64,000 nucleotides of DNA, from contig OY728123.1 of assembly GCA_963277665.1 (NCBI GenBank), forward strand, positions 631,592,915 to 631,656,914, given 5' to 3'. Positions within the stretch are counted from its first letter, which is position 1; each line of letters opens with the position of its first letter. The translations under genes were made by a program, and so were the position numbers. Below the pieces are notes generated by a model. The model had not been told where the DNA came from and did not search any database. It worked only from the letters and a program-made list of their open reading frames with translations. This DNA is from Viscum album (Eukaryota; Streptophyta; Magnoliopsida; Santalales; Viscaceae). Positions 12,336 to 22,980 of this stretch are shown here, piece after piece.

Positions 12336-14372
12336 TGTAAGAACCCTATTCTTATTTTTGAGGTATGGGTTTCTTCTTTTCTATTTTCCTTAAGTGTTTT
12401 TGAGAAAATAATTAAAATGGGAGAAAATCCTAAATTTTTTTACTACACACCAGGTACTTTTCCACACACTGTGTACTATGGCTGTGTGGAAGGATTACAC
12501 AGGGCGTGTAGGCTGGTCGACGATGATGGGTGTAAAAATTGACTACACACAATGTAAATGGTATTTACACACCGTGTAGTCAGTCACCAGGAAAACAGTA
12601 AGGAGGTGGCCAGCTGAGAGATAGTATACGCCATGTACGCAGGTATTACACGCCGTGTACTCATGTCGACAGATGAACAGTGCCACACTGGCGAGAGGCT
12701 GCTGAAGGAACGGTTAAGAAAATGAAAACTACATATTGTATACCCAATAGTACACGATGTGTAGTCTTTTTTTCACATAAAATGGGCAGTAACCTCCCCT
12801 ATTCATAGGGAAGGCTTCGAATTGGAGGAGAACTAGGGGGATGGATGGAGATTTGGAGGTCACACGATTGAGCATCAGGAATCTGATTCCGCCTCCGTTG
12901 ATCTCATTGGAACCGCACGGGTGAGTTTTTCCTTCTCCTTGCATATCTCTTTCCAATTCTTCCTCTAAAGAGAGTTATTTAAGTTTGAACGAGAATTCTT
13001 TTACCGCCTACCTACATCGTTCTCGAGTGTTTCGAGGAGCGTTGTTCACATATATCAGTCAGGGGAAATCAAGGTAGGTGGTCTAGTGATTATTTCCAAC
13101 TGTTGTGGTGAATTTGTGTACCGTTGTGATACGTTCCCATGAATGGGGTATCGTATGGCTGAGGCCATGCTAAATTAAATACCTAGAATTGCATAGGTAG
13201 TTTAATGAACATTTATAACTATTTTTTGGGATTGCTTCTTGGATCCAGGACTACCCCTGGGGTACGTTCCTCTATTTATCCATTTGGATTGGTTACCCAA
13301 GGGTATACTGTGTTTTTAGCATGTGTTAAATTACCTTGAGAGGAATTGTATATAAATTGCTTGTTTATATGTTGGGCATGGCCCGATTACTTGTTCATCC
13401 TGAGGGAAGTGTTGTGATTAGCTTGTGGGTTGTGCTCTGTTTAGCCTGAGGGAAACTTCTTTCGTGCCTGTGGGTAGTGCTCTATTTATCCTGAGGGAAA
13501 ATTCTTTCTTGCCTATGGGCAGTAGATTCTGTGCCTATAGGAAACATATCATACGCCTATAGACATTATTTTATATGCCTATGGTTAGATTCCCATGGGT
13601 TTGGATTCTCTTTACCTAAGGATAAAGGTTTATGTGCCTGAGGATACTGACTGTTTACTTAGAAACACACTGTGGTGTTTTCCTGATATTGAATGATTAA
13701 ATGAATATTAAAATGGAAATATGACTTGTAGAGTTAGTTGGTTTTGAGTACTGCTTAGCTTATTGCATTTTAATACTGCACACTTTTCTTTCACATTATC
13801 ACTAACAGTTGGGCATAGGCCTTTGGTGGGTGCCTATTTGGATTTATTTCACACACCATGTTTGGGTTCACGAATTTGGCCCCAAAAAAATTACATTTCT
13901 ATAGGTATGGAAATGGGAAAATGTCCATATACATGGACATGAGTTTTGATGAGGTGTAGGGGAGCATGGGACCAAGATCAGGCTCACGATGCTGCCGGCT
14001 GTTCGGTTTTGTTCTGATGTACCTGTACTTTCCATTGTATCATATTGTACTGTTGTGTAACATGTTCTGGCTATTTTCATAGAATAGTGACAAGATGCAT
14101 CTTGATATATATATATATAGAAGTTGGTTATCTTATACTACAGTTGTTCATTTCAGTTATGTATGTTTTACTTCTTCCGCTGTTGTTGTATGTTTGTTCT
14201 TGTATTCCGCTGTGCTACACTTTGACAAATGAGGGCATAGTTTCCCCACTATCAGACTTGGTCCCTTGTTTCTAGTCGAAAGCCTCTGGAATTTGGGGAA
14301 ATGCACTTTAGGTCATTTGACCATCCAGTTTCGGGGCACCCGTGGAGTGGTACCCGGATTCGGTATGTTACA
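12336..14372 (+). repeat. Element B 5' LTR
   Basis: The LTR is 2037 bp, from TGTAAGAACCC to ...GTTACA, followed by aag and the primer site. The partner LTR is 32217-33546 plus 56157-56815, about 1.99 kb. Its first part carries short palindromes (see 12451-12770). Its middle part (about 13400-13640) is a degenerate tandem series built on gcctgagggaaa and gcctgtgggcagt units, also present at about 33270-33480. A short (AT)n run is at 14104-14119. Confidence 0.88.
12451..12770. repeat. Palindromic motif cluster in B 5' LTR
   Basis: About nine copies of a short self-complementary motif, consensus TACACGCCGTGTA, occur here, for example near 12470, 12565, 12646 and 12751. Several lie in facing pairs separated by about 6-10 bases. 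The same cluster occurs in the 3' LTR (32327-32643), and a denser one lies in the leader (15059-15820). Confidence 0.8.
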
Positions 14373-14375
14373 AAG

Positions 14376-14387
14376 TGGTATCAGAGG
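14376..14387 (+). other. Element B primer binding site (initiator Met tRNA)
   Basis: tggtatcagagg starts three bases after the LTR end and matches the plant initiator-Met primer site at 11 of 12 positions. Confidence 0.9.
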
Positions 14388-15058
14388 GGTTCTTTTCTTT
14401 GAATTACTATTTGGAGCCTTAGTCCGGGATAGGAAGAAAATAGTAGTTGGTAATAAACCATGTCCGGGAGTAGCTAACCAGTGTACTGGGAAAAGCCAAC
14501 CTACATCATTAATGTAATTATTATTGGTTTTTCAATTTTATGGTTGATTTGATTTTCACCGTGGAGTGACGCACTTGTGATTGTGCTGTTTGTATGTTAT
14601 CCCTAGGTTCTATTTAGTTTCAACCCAATGAGATGAAGGTATTACATCTCATGCATCATTTAGGCACATTATATAAATCACATTCCATGCATAGTTCCAT
14701 GCCATGTAGGAGCATTAAAAATTGAATGTTGTTGTGATAGTTGTTTTGCTAGAAAAGCATGTTGTTGTGATAGCTGCATTGATAAATACCTATTGTGTGA
14801 TAGGGTATTTTTGTGTGATCCTGTTAATAGGATGGACGCCAAAATTTGGTTTTTGGGGGGTATGGGACCACAATTACCAGAATTTGGTGGATCATTGACT
14901 TGTTTACTTGTGTATAACATGTATAAGATTCCAAACTTTGATTCTCGGGGAGTATGGGCCCTCACAGATCTGAATTTGGCACTTAGGTGTTGTTTTTCAG
15001 TATTTTCGGGGTTCCGGAGTAGTATATGATGCTTATTGTCTAGAAAACCCAGGATAAA
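14388..15058 (+). other. Element B untranslated leader, first part
   Basis: No coding content is recognised. Short repeats include a duplicated atgttgttgtgatag unit (near 14726 and 14759) and a repeated segment around gtatgggaccac and gtatgggccctc (near 14861 and 14951). Confidence 0.6.
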
Positions 15059-15820
15059 AACCGTGTAGTTCTATGGACACACACCGTGTGTTCTTCTGTT
15101 CAGGAAGAAATGAAAACTTTTTGAGTACACGCCGTGTACCATCAGTACATGCCGTGTAGTCTCTTCCCAAGTTAGAGACCGTGTGGGTGGGGACACGGTG
15201 TAGGGAAAGGCTTGGAAAAAACACGTCGTGTACTGGATGTGTGGTCCATGTAGTGTTGACTCGGAATCCACCTGTGTAACTAACAACACGAACAAATGAG
15301 ACCTTGAGACATACACGCCGTGTCCACCATGGAACACACCGTGTAGTCTGACCTAGGTACCCGACCTTGTAGCTAACAAACAAGAGTCAGTGTTACCTCT
15401 TCTGGAACATGTCGTGTTCTTGAGGGATATGCCGTGTAGTCCTTACCGGTGGGAGACTATGTGGAATTAGCCATGTGGCTAGGTAAACGAGGTGGTGTAC
15501 ACACCGTGTGTGGGTGTACCACGTCGTGTGGTGCCAGACGAGTAGTCAGTCATGTCACGAACGACATGGCCAGTTGGAAATTAAACCATACACGCCGTGT
15601 AGACGTTATGCACACAATGTAGTCTTGTTCAAGTGAGCCATGTGGCTTAGCCGTGTAGAAGGACTCGGGAAGGGAAGAAGGATTCAAGTACATGCCATGT
15701 ATTTAGAAGACATGCCGTGTGTTTGGGATGTTACACATCCAGTTTAAGTTGGGGTACATGCCCATGTGAATGGCTTGCAGGAACATGCCATGTAGTTTAA
15801 TACACGTCATGTAGTCAAGT
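15059..15820. repeat. Dense palindrome array in B leader
   Basis: About 20 variants of the palindrome ACACGCCGTGT occur in about 760 bp. Clear ones start near 15125, 15145, 15220, 15311, 15333, 15497, 15518, 15589, 15688, 15710 and 15801. The motif is flanked variably, so this is not a simple tandem repeat. The short ORFs across the array on both strands are by-products of the repeats. Role unknown; RNA structure or packaging is possible. Confidence 0.85.
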
Positions 15821-15921
15821 TTTGTAAGTTTTGAAAACTTTCCTACTATGTCTCCTTATTTTAGTTTTTGATAAACTTGATCTAAGGTGTGCGTTTGACC
15901 TTGTAGAGTCACGCCACCGAG

Positions 15922-17170
15922 ATGACCACGCGTTGTTCTCCCGGAGAGCAGCAACGATTATACTTCAGAGATTGTAGGCCATGGGCTACCTTTGGATCCT
16001 CAAGTAAATCTAGATGAGGCACCAGCCATTACAACGGACATAGGCGTGGATGCTTAGTTCCATGAAAGCTTCATGTGGTTCATGCAAACCTTTCAGGGAG
16101 CACCGCCGGCTTCCACATCTATGGATGAGCTGACTCATACCTTCCAGTTGCAGCATCCACCTACATTTTTTAGGGGATGGCGGACCATAGGCTCTAAGGT
16201 CTTGGCTGGGGTCTATGAACACTATTTTTTAGCACCTGGAGAGGCCTTAAGGGTAGAGGGTCATGCTCGCGACTTATATGTTGTGTGATTCCTCCAAGAC
16301 GTGGTGGGCTGTTACCACCCAGACAGAGCATCACAGAGACATGGTGTGGGAATATTTTTAGACAGAATTCTAGGATTTCTTCTTCCTAGAGATGCTGAGG
16401 GTAGATAAAGCTCGAGATTTCATGAATCTATAGCATGGCCCTATGTCGGTAATGGATTATTCTGCTCATTTCATCGAGATTTAGCATTTTTCACCCATTC
16501 TGGTGGGTGACGAGACGTTGAGAGCTAGACAATTTGAGGATGGTCTTCAATATGACATCCACGCACAAGTGAATGTTTTCAGGTTGCCTACTATACATGC
16601 TATTGTGAACGAGGCACTGATTACCGAGGAGAATCTGAGGGAAGCTAGTGGTGTGGGCCAGGGCGGTTCGACACTAGCTTCTGGTACTATTTCTATCGGT
16701 AAGAGGAAGAGACATATGGAGTTCTCTCATGGTGGTAGTACCAGCCAGAGGAATGTTTCAGGTGGCCAGTTCATGTGCAAAGAGTGTGGTAAGGAGGGGA
16801 ACAAGAGACCGCAGTGTCCATGTGACCCAGTGGAATGCCGAGCTTATGGCAGGATGTGTCATCTGCAGTGCTTTTGTAGGGTGTTTCCACCAGTGGCAAA
16901 TGAGAGGGGTTCTATGCTGACTCTGCATGCGGGAGCAGGACCAACATCTTCTTACCGGTCGGGAAACCAAAATGTGTCAGGGCATGCAGGAAGAGATGGT
17001 GGTTGTGGCCGTGTTATCTAGACACCAGGATCTCAAAGACAGCAGGGCAGGATAGCTCAAGGTAGCCAGGCTGTGTCACAAGGCCGTGACACTGGGCAGG
17101 CATATGCAGTGCAACAGACACAACAGGAGCAGGATATCGGACCTTCTACAGTCAAACTAACTATTCTAGT
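15922..17170 (+). pseudogene. Element B gag remnant
   Basis: The region after the leader holds Gag pieces in at least two frames: an open piece at 16073-16288 in one frame and 16503-17021 in another, so at least one frameshift lies between 16288 and 16503. The C-terminal piece has the Gag style FEDGLQYDIHAQVNVF. It is followed by a zinc-knuckle relic CKECGKEGNKRPQC (about 16776-16817) in which the His is Asn, and then a second, more decayed Cys cluster (CRAYGRMCHLQCFC). The start is chosen as the first ATG after the candidate splice acceptor and is uncertain. Non-functional. Confidence 0.65.
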
Positions 17171-17179
17171 AGCTTCTGT

Positions 17180-19312
17180 CTTATCTTAAGTACGTTTCAA
17201 TATGATTTCTACACATAGATTTGTATCTGTGCCTATTGTGGAGAGCCTTGGGATTTTTTGTTTCTTCTTCTTTTGATATTATGATGCTAGAAACTCTGTT
17301 GGGGACTAGAACGGCTGGTGTGCATCAGTTCATGGAGTGCCCCCTGAGTATGGTGGGTGTCACTTTCTTTGGGACCTCTACGTATTGGAGATGATGAGCT
17401 ATGATGTCATTATTGGGATGGACTGGTTGGTTCCCTTTTGAGACTTTGTTGACTACTATCATTGCAGGGTGCATTTCACATCACCAGAGGGCGGAGAGTT
17501 TCTATAAAAAGGAGAATGGGATGTTCATGTGAGTGGAGCTGGACCAGAGCATCATGGGCGAGGTGGATTCATAGCTTAGACTGCGAGTTTATATCTGGAG
17601 GACCAGGGAACTTGTCAGAAGGAATTCCCTCCAGTGGTTGATCATTTCAGGGATGTCTTCCAAGATGACTTTTCAGGTCTACCTATAGATCATGAGGTGT
17701 ATTTCTCTATTGAGCTTGTTCCAGGAGCGGCACCGGTATCCATTACTCATTATAGGATGGCTACACCTGAGTTACAAGATCTCAAGAGATAGTTATAGGA
17801 GTTATAGTCAAAGGGTTTTATCCGACCCAGTAATTCTCCTTGGTGTTCTCCCGTCCTTTTTGTAAAGAAGGAAGAAGTTAACCTAAGACTCAATGTGTAT
17901 TATTAGAAGATGAACTAGTTGATGGTCAGAAACCAATATCCCTTACCAAGGATTGAGGATATTTTTGATCAACTTTGAGGTTCATGAGTGTTCTTGAAGA
18001 TTGAATTGAGATCCAGATATCATAAATTGTGTGTTAGACCATCTGATATACCTCTCAAAGCCTTCAGGAGTAGGTATGGTCTATATGAGTAATTGGTTAT
18101 GTCTTTCGGACTCATGAACGCGCTAGCAGTTTTCATGGATCTAATGAATCGTGCATTCCATCTATATCTGGATTATTTTGTGGTAGTATTCATGGAAGAT
18201 ATCTTGGTGTACTATCACACTCAAAATGACAATGCCTCCCATCTTGAGATCGTATAGAGTACACTGAGAGAGCATCCACATTATGATAAGCTCTCAAAGT
18301 GCCACTTTTGGATGGACCATATTCACTTCCGGGGTCATATCATCTCAGATTCAAGAGTTGTTGTAGACCCAAAGAAGCTGAGAGAAGTAGTTTCTGGGGA
18401 GCATCCAAAAAACGTGTTTGAGATATGGATTTTCTTGGGGATGGATGGTTACTACATGTGTTTTATACAGGACTTCTCTCGCTTAGCAGCGCTGTTGATG
18501 GGTTTGAAAAAGAAGGGTGTGAAGTTAGTTTGGTCAGAAGCTTGCAAGACAGCCTTCCAGAAGTTGAAGGGAAAGTTGAAATCAGCACCAATCCTGATAC
18601 TCCCAGATCAGGGAAAGAGATATATAGTTTATAGTGATGCATCAGGTATTGGGTTGGGAGCTGTGTTGATGCAAGGTGGTCGAGTTGTTGCGTACGGGTC
18701 TTGGCAGTTGAGGCCACATTAGAGGAATTACCCGACACATGACCTCGAGTTGGATGCAGTAGTTCATGAATTATGCTGTGGGAGACATTATCTATTGGGA
18801 GATAATTTTGTGGTTTTCAATGACCACAAAAGTCTCAAGTATATCTTTACTCAGTGTGACATGAATTTGAGGCAACGAAGGTGGGTCTAATACCTTCAGT
18901 CCTTCGATTTTGAGCTTGCCTATATACCTGGTAAGGGTAATGCAGTTGCTGATTAAATGAGCAGGAACACTCATACACAGGCGGTTCATGAGGCCATTGG
19001 TGAGTGGAAGCTTATGGCTTTGTTCTCTGAGATGCATTTGGAGGTGCACGACAGTCTGAGGCAAACCTATCTTTCATCTTTAGCTATGACTTCTACCCTC
19101 CTAGATAGAGTGAGGATGAGACATCTATCTAATTCAGAAGGCCTAGTCCTACGGGAGTCTATGGAAAGTGAGGACCCTTCCCCTGGATGGACGATAGGCG
19201 ATGATGAGGTTTTGTGTTTCCATGGACGAGTGTGGGTTCCGGGGGATACATGCGAGGAGTTGATGTGGGAGTTTCATGCTTCAGTTTGGGCTGTTCATCC
19301 CGGAGTTACCAA
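17180..19312 (+). pseudogene. Element B pol, 5' part (protease, RT, RNase H, start of integrase)
   Basis: The end of the protease region (SYDVIIGMDWL, about 17399-17431) is followed by RT from about 17650. The RT active-site box reads FMED at 18189-18200, so the first catalytic Asp is Glu. RNase H follows (VYSDASGIGLGAVLMQ near 18630; THDLELDAV near 18739) with its first Asp intact. The integrase zinc-binding region begins near 19180-19310 and is cut after HPGVT by element C. Several TAG and TAA stops interrupt it. Confidence 0.8.
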
Positions 19313-20705
19313 TGTAAAGACCCGTAAATTTCAAGGAAATTTATTTTCTTAATTTTCATTGGAATTTTAAAAGAACGTAGTTTTTGACGACACCTGATTC
19401 TGAGGCCCAGTGTGCCTGGAATCATTTTCCGAAGTTTGGCTCGGGTACGTTCAGTGAACGGACGAGCGGGTTTTTATAACTTTTGAACCAGTGCCCGGAA
19501 TCGAATTCTGAGGGCACCGATAGAATCGCAGCGCTGGTATTTGCTTAGAAACTCCTCTTCCGGAGTCGCGTTTGCTCGGGTGTGGTTTTTAATTTTTGGG
19601 CTTAAAGTTATGAAATAAAATAAATTGTTCGACAAATTTTATTTTATTTCACTTAAGCCACTTGAAGCCACTTGAAAGCCACTTAAACTGAGTTGCAACG
19701 GATAGGGTACTATCCAAAAATATCCTACCCTCTTGGTTGGATATTTGTGAGGGGGGGGGGGCGCACAAGCCCCGTCGTTTCTTTTTCGCTAAGTAACACA
19801 CCCGCGAAAACCGATCATTATGAAAGTCAACTGACACGTTTTCTTAATTTTTTTAACGCACCATTTAATTGGGAAGTTTTATTCGTGAATTAAATGGGTA
19901 GTTTCTTTCGTTGAATTAATTCTGCGAATTAATGGGTCGTTACTTACCTCATTTTCATTTGTTGGCGTAATAATAAAATAAGACCAACACGACATTTGGA
20001 GGATTGCATGTTGAGAGGCCTTGACATAATTCTTGAGCATTCATCCTCCTTCGCGAAGAACGCGAAGAATGCGAAGAACACGAAGAACGCCGTCACCCTC
20101 GGAGTTTGACGATGCTTCATCTGAGACGTTCTTCCCCGCCCCGATCTCCGATCTCCAACTGCATGAGGTAAGAGATCTCGTGTTTCTTTTTTAAATCCCA
20201 TTTGTGGTTTTTAATAAAACACGGATTTAATTATTTATAATTAAATCTGTTGTTTCTGGATCCGTTGAGTTCGTCGACGCAACGCCGGATTCTGCGACGA
20301 CGCAATGCCCTTCCGCGACGACACGACGATCCCCTCCTTCCGCGATGAGCAATTCCGCAAAGAACGCGTGCGATGACATGACGAGGTAGGTTTTTATTTT
20401 GGATTTACCCCCTTTTGTATTTTATTCCCGTGAAGGTTTCTTTAAAATTTAAAGAACCGGATTCATATGAACAATTTTAATTTATTAAAATTGTTGTTTC
20501 ATGTGTTGTATAATTTCTCCCGTTGTTTTTATCTAACGCGGAGGGTGCGGGCCAAACGAACACGGCCCGACAACCCTCCGCCATTCTTCGTTGTTGTGCG
20601 GATTTGGCGGGCAACGGCAAATCGTGACGCAAGGGCGTTTTGATGATCCCGTAGTGAAGAACGGAACCCGGGAGGAACAACGGCGCAGACGAGAAGGAAA
20701 ATGGA

Positions 20706-20875
20706 CCACCGGAGTAACTCCGGTGGCCCGCGGAAGCTTCCGTCGGCGGCCAGCGGACCCGCGGCCGCGTGGGTCCAGCTCTCCCGCATGGGACGCGGCT
20801 GAAGCCGCGTCCGTTTGTCCAGCGCGGCCCCTTCGAGGGCCGCGACACCTCCAAACCGCGGGGGCGGCGCCCCGC
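20706..20875. repeat. GC-rich hairpin cluster in C LTR
   Basis: Several near-perfect inverted repeats follow one another: 20706-20726 (10-bp arms, one-base centre), 20791-20812 (10-bp arms, two-base loop), 20823-20844 (arms cgcggccc and gggccgcg) and 20858-20875 (arms gcgggg and ccccgc). The 3' LTR keeps them with a few arm mismatches (28922-28942, 29019-29038 and beyond). A strong RNA structure in the leader is implied. Confidence 0.75.
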
Positions 20876-21567
20876 AGTGTCCAGCTGCTCGGTCGTGCCC
20901 TGGCCGGGCCGGACCGGGTCGGGTCGACCTCGTTCGGCCGACCCAGGGGGGGGGGGGGGGTCGGGCCGGGTCGGCCCGGGCCTGGACCCCACCCCATCTT
21001 CGGACTGTTTTCTATCTTTTGCCCGTAACTTGAGCTACAGGACTCCGAACGATCCGCCGTCAGCGGCAACATGATCATTGGATCGAGACAGTCGTTTAGG
21101 TATATCGCACTCAAGGTTTCGGAATACTTTGGGTTCGGCCGGGTGGGTTCGTACACGAAACCAACCGGGACCTCGGAGCGAAAACACTCATATCTTGAGC
21201 TACGGACGTCCGATTGACGTGCCATAAACTTTGTTGAATTCCTCTAAGTGAGACGCATCTTTTGGCTCACTCCGCCCGAGGTTTGGATGCAAGTGGAGTA
21301 TGGTCGGGTTGGTTTTGCCTTAAAAACCAACCAGGCCCCTGGGACGAAAACGCCAATAAATCTCAGACCGGGCGTCTGATTGACGCGCCGTCTGCAATGT
21401 TGAGTTCCTGTTGATGATACGAAACTTTGGGATACATCATCTTCAGACTTTGTGTCAGTTGATGTATCAACCTCTCGGCTCGTGGAGCGGACCCTCCCGA
21501 ACGAGCTTGTTGTGTGCGGGAACCCTAGAGCTGGCTGCGACTGCTACTTCGACAGCGACGACTGTGC

Positions 21568-21830
21568 AGAGATCCTCAGTGGACTCCGAAAACGACCATA
21601 CAGAGATCCTCAGTGGATTGCGACGACGACTGTGCAGAGATCCTCAGTGGACTGCGATGACTACAGCACTCAGCGATCCTTTGTGGATCAGTACTACAGG
21701 TCCTGTGTGGGCCCGATCCTGTGTGGGTCTGATCCTGTGTGGGTCAGCGCTCAGCGGTTCTGTGTGAGCCAGCGCCTAGAGGTCTTGTGTGGGCCCGATC
21801 CTGTGTGGGTCTTTGCGGGGGTTAGTACCT
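21568..21830. repeat. Tandem repeats in C 5' LTR (34 bp, then 16 bp units)
   Basis: Three 34-bp units start at 21568, 21602 and 21636 (agagatcctcagtgga core). They are followed by 16-bp tcctgtgtgggcccga-type units from about 21700 to 21830. The 3' LTR has the 34-bp units at 29805, 29839 and 29873. Confidence 0.85.
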
Positions 21831-22708
21831 ATCGATCCTTTGTGGGTCCGACGACTTAGATGGATCAGTGATCATCTTTATCGTCATCCGAAGAAGTATA
21901 CCTGTGTGAGCTGAATCCTGTGTTACTCTCCTTTGTGTATTGTGTTGAACTATCCTGTGTGGATTTACGGTTTACTCTCCTTTTTGGATTGTGTTGTGCT
22001 ATCCTGTGTCTGTATACGTTTTCTTTCTTGTTTGGACTGGGTTGTTCTTGGGGTCGGATGTTGGAGCCGAACGGGAATTGATGACTTAGGTATACGTATG
22101 GGCATATACCTAAGCAGTTTCGGTTGTTACTTCGTGATTGTATCTTTCCGTTGGGGTTTATCCTTTGTGGATTTCGGGAGACTTTCGGGGGTCTCGGGGT
22201 AACTACTGAGTAGCTCATACTCACCCCTACACGGGCTATGCCCGCACTACGTTGTGTTGGTTGCAGACGACGGATAGCGTTGATCGTGGTTGAGGCATGC
22301 TGAGCAGGACGGTACCTGGAGGTGGACCACTGGGCGGGACGTACTAGGAGCAGTCAGGTGGACCCGAGGAGCAGTGGAGGCTATCTGTACCCACCCTTCA
22401 GGTGGGACTTCTAGAGGACGGCTCGACGCTGCGGCTTTTCTTTTCAGTTGCTGTTTTTCACTTTCATTTGTACTTTACAGTTGGGCTTTTATTTCCGGCC
22501 CCTTTTACTTTCAGCACAGCTTGTTACAGTTTTTACTTAGTGTTTACTTTTCCGCTTGCTTACTTCGTGGTTCTTGTTTACTTTTCAAAGGCAACGCCTT
22601 CCCTTTTTGTTGGGATTTACGACTTGGTGCTAGTCTCCAGCCCCTGGCCTATGGAAGTCGTGCTTGGGGTAGTCACGACATGGGCCACGAGGACGGGTCG
22701 TGACAAAT

Positions 22709-22720
22709 TGGTATCAGAGG
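22709..22720 (+). other. Element C primer binding site (initiator Met tRNA)
   Basis: tggtatcagagg starts four bases after the LTR end and matches the initiator-Met primer site at 11 of 12 positions. Confidence 0.92.
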
Positions 22721-22980
22721 TGGTCGGTTCTATCGCAGATTCTGATCTTTCTTCTATGTGAAGAAATAGTGTTTAGCGTATTGAGTGTAGTTATCAGTAC
22801 AGGGAGTCCAGTGTTGGTGCGGCGGCTGACGTATCCGTACACCAGGACCCTGACTTCTGATTTTCGACTTAATGCACGAAAACATTGATTGCATGTGTGT
22901 TTCAAGTTTTCTTTGTGATTACTTGTGTCAGCTCACCAGGTATACTGTTCTGACCATGGCGCACTTGTTTCCTTTTCAGG

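Larger units (their letters stand above)
12921..15906 (+). other. Candidate leader intron of element B (weak)
   Basis: A good 5' splice-site match (CGG|GTGAGT) begins at 12921 in the LTR. A moderate 3' site (gaccttgtag, ending 15906) lies 15 bases before the presumed gag ATG at 15922. A second possible donor (AAG|GTAGGT) lies near 13071. The candidate is proposed mainly by analogy with clearer ones in C and D. If real it would remove the primer site and the whole palindrome array from a Gag-encoding mRNA. No transcript evidence is available. Confidence 0.22.
19313..22705 (+). repeat. Element C 5' LTR
   Basis: The LTR is 3393 bp, unusually long. Internal features in order: a G run at 19750-19760; a TATA-like ataaaata near 19973; a 9-bp repeat cgcgaagaa (about 20050-20088); a splice-donor-like GAG|GTAAGAG at 20168; a GC-rich hairpin block (20706-20875); a run of about 14 G near 20947; and 34-bp and 16-bp tandem repeats (21568-21830). 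Long minus-strand ORFs in the GC-rich block (20477-21225) reflect composition and resemble no known protein. Confidence 0.92.
20168..22979 (+). other. Candidate leader intron of element C
   Basis: A near-consensus donor (TGAG|GTAAGAG) starts at 20168 in the LTR and is preserved in the 3' LTR at 28385. A textbook acceptor (ttgtttccttttcag) ends at 22979, one base before the gag ATG at 22981. Splicing would remove the LTR remainder and the primer site, giving a short-leader Gag mRNA, while unspliced RNA would serve as genome. A second donor-like GAG|GTAGGT is at 20386. This is inference from consensus matching only. Confidence 0.4.

Noticed and set aside
13868..14275. Small ORFs near the end of the B LTR, both strands
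   Set aside because: They recur in the 3' LTR (56314-56661) as part of LTR sequence, carry no domain and lie next to the primer site.
15033..15383. ORFs across the palindrome array in B's leader
   Set aside because: They are produced by the repeated palindromes, overlap one another in different frames, and have no domain.
15059..15820. CRISPR-like array
   Set aside because: Repeats are short, variable palindromes with irregular spacing in a plant retrotransposon, and no associated genes exist.
20477..21225. Minus-strand ORFs of 171 and 230 codons, and plus-strand ORFs, in the GC-rich part of the C LTR
   Set aside because: High GC lowers stop frequency on all frames. The ORFs overlap on both strands, lie inside an LTR, show Pro/Arg/Gly-rich content from base composition, and are only partly preserved in the other LTR.
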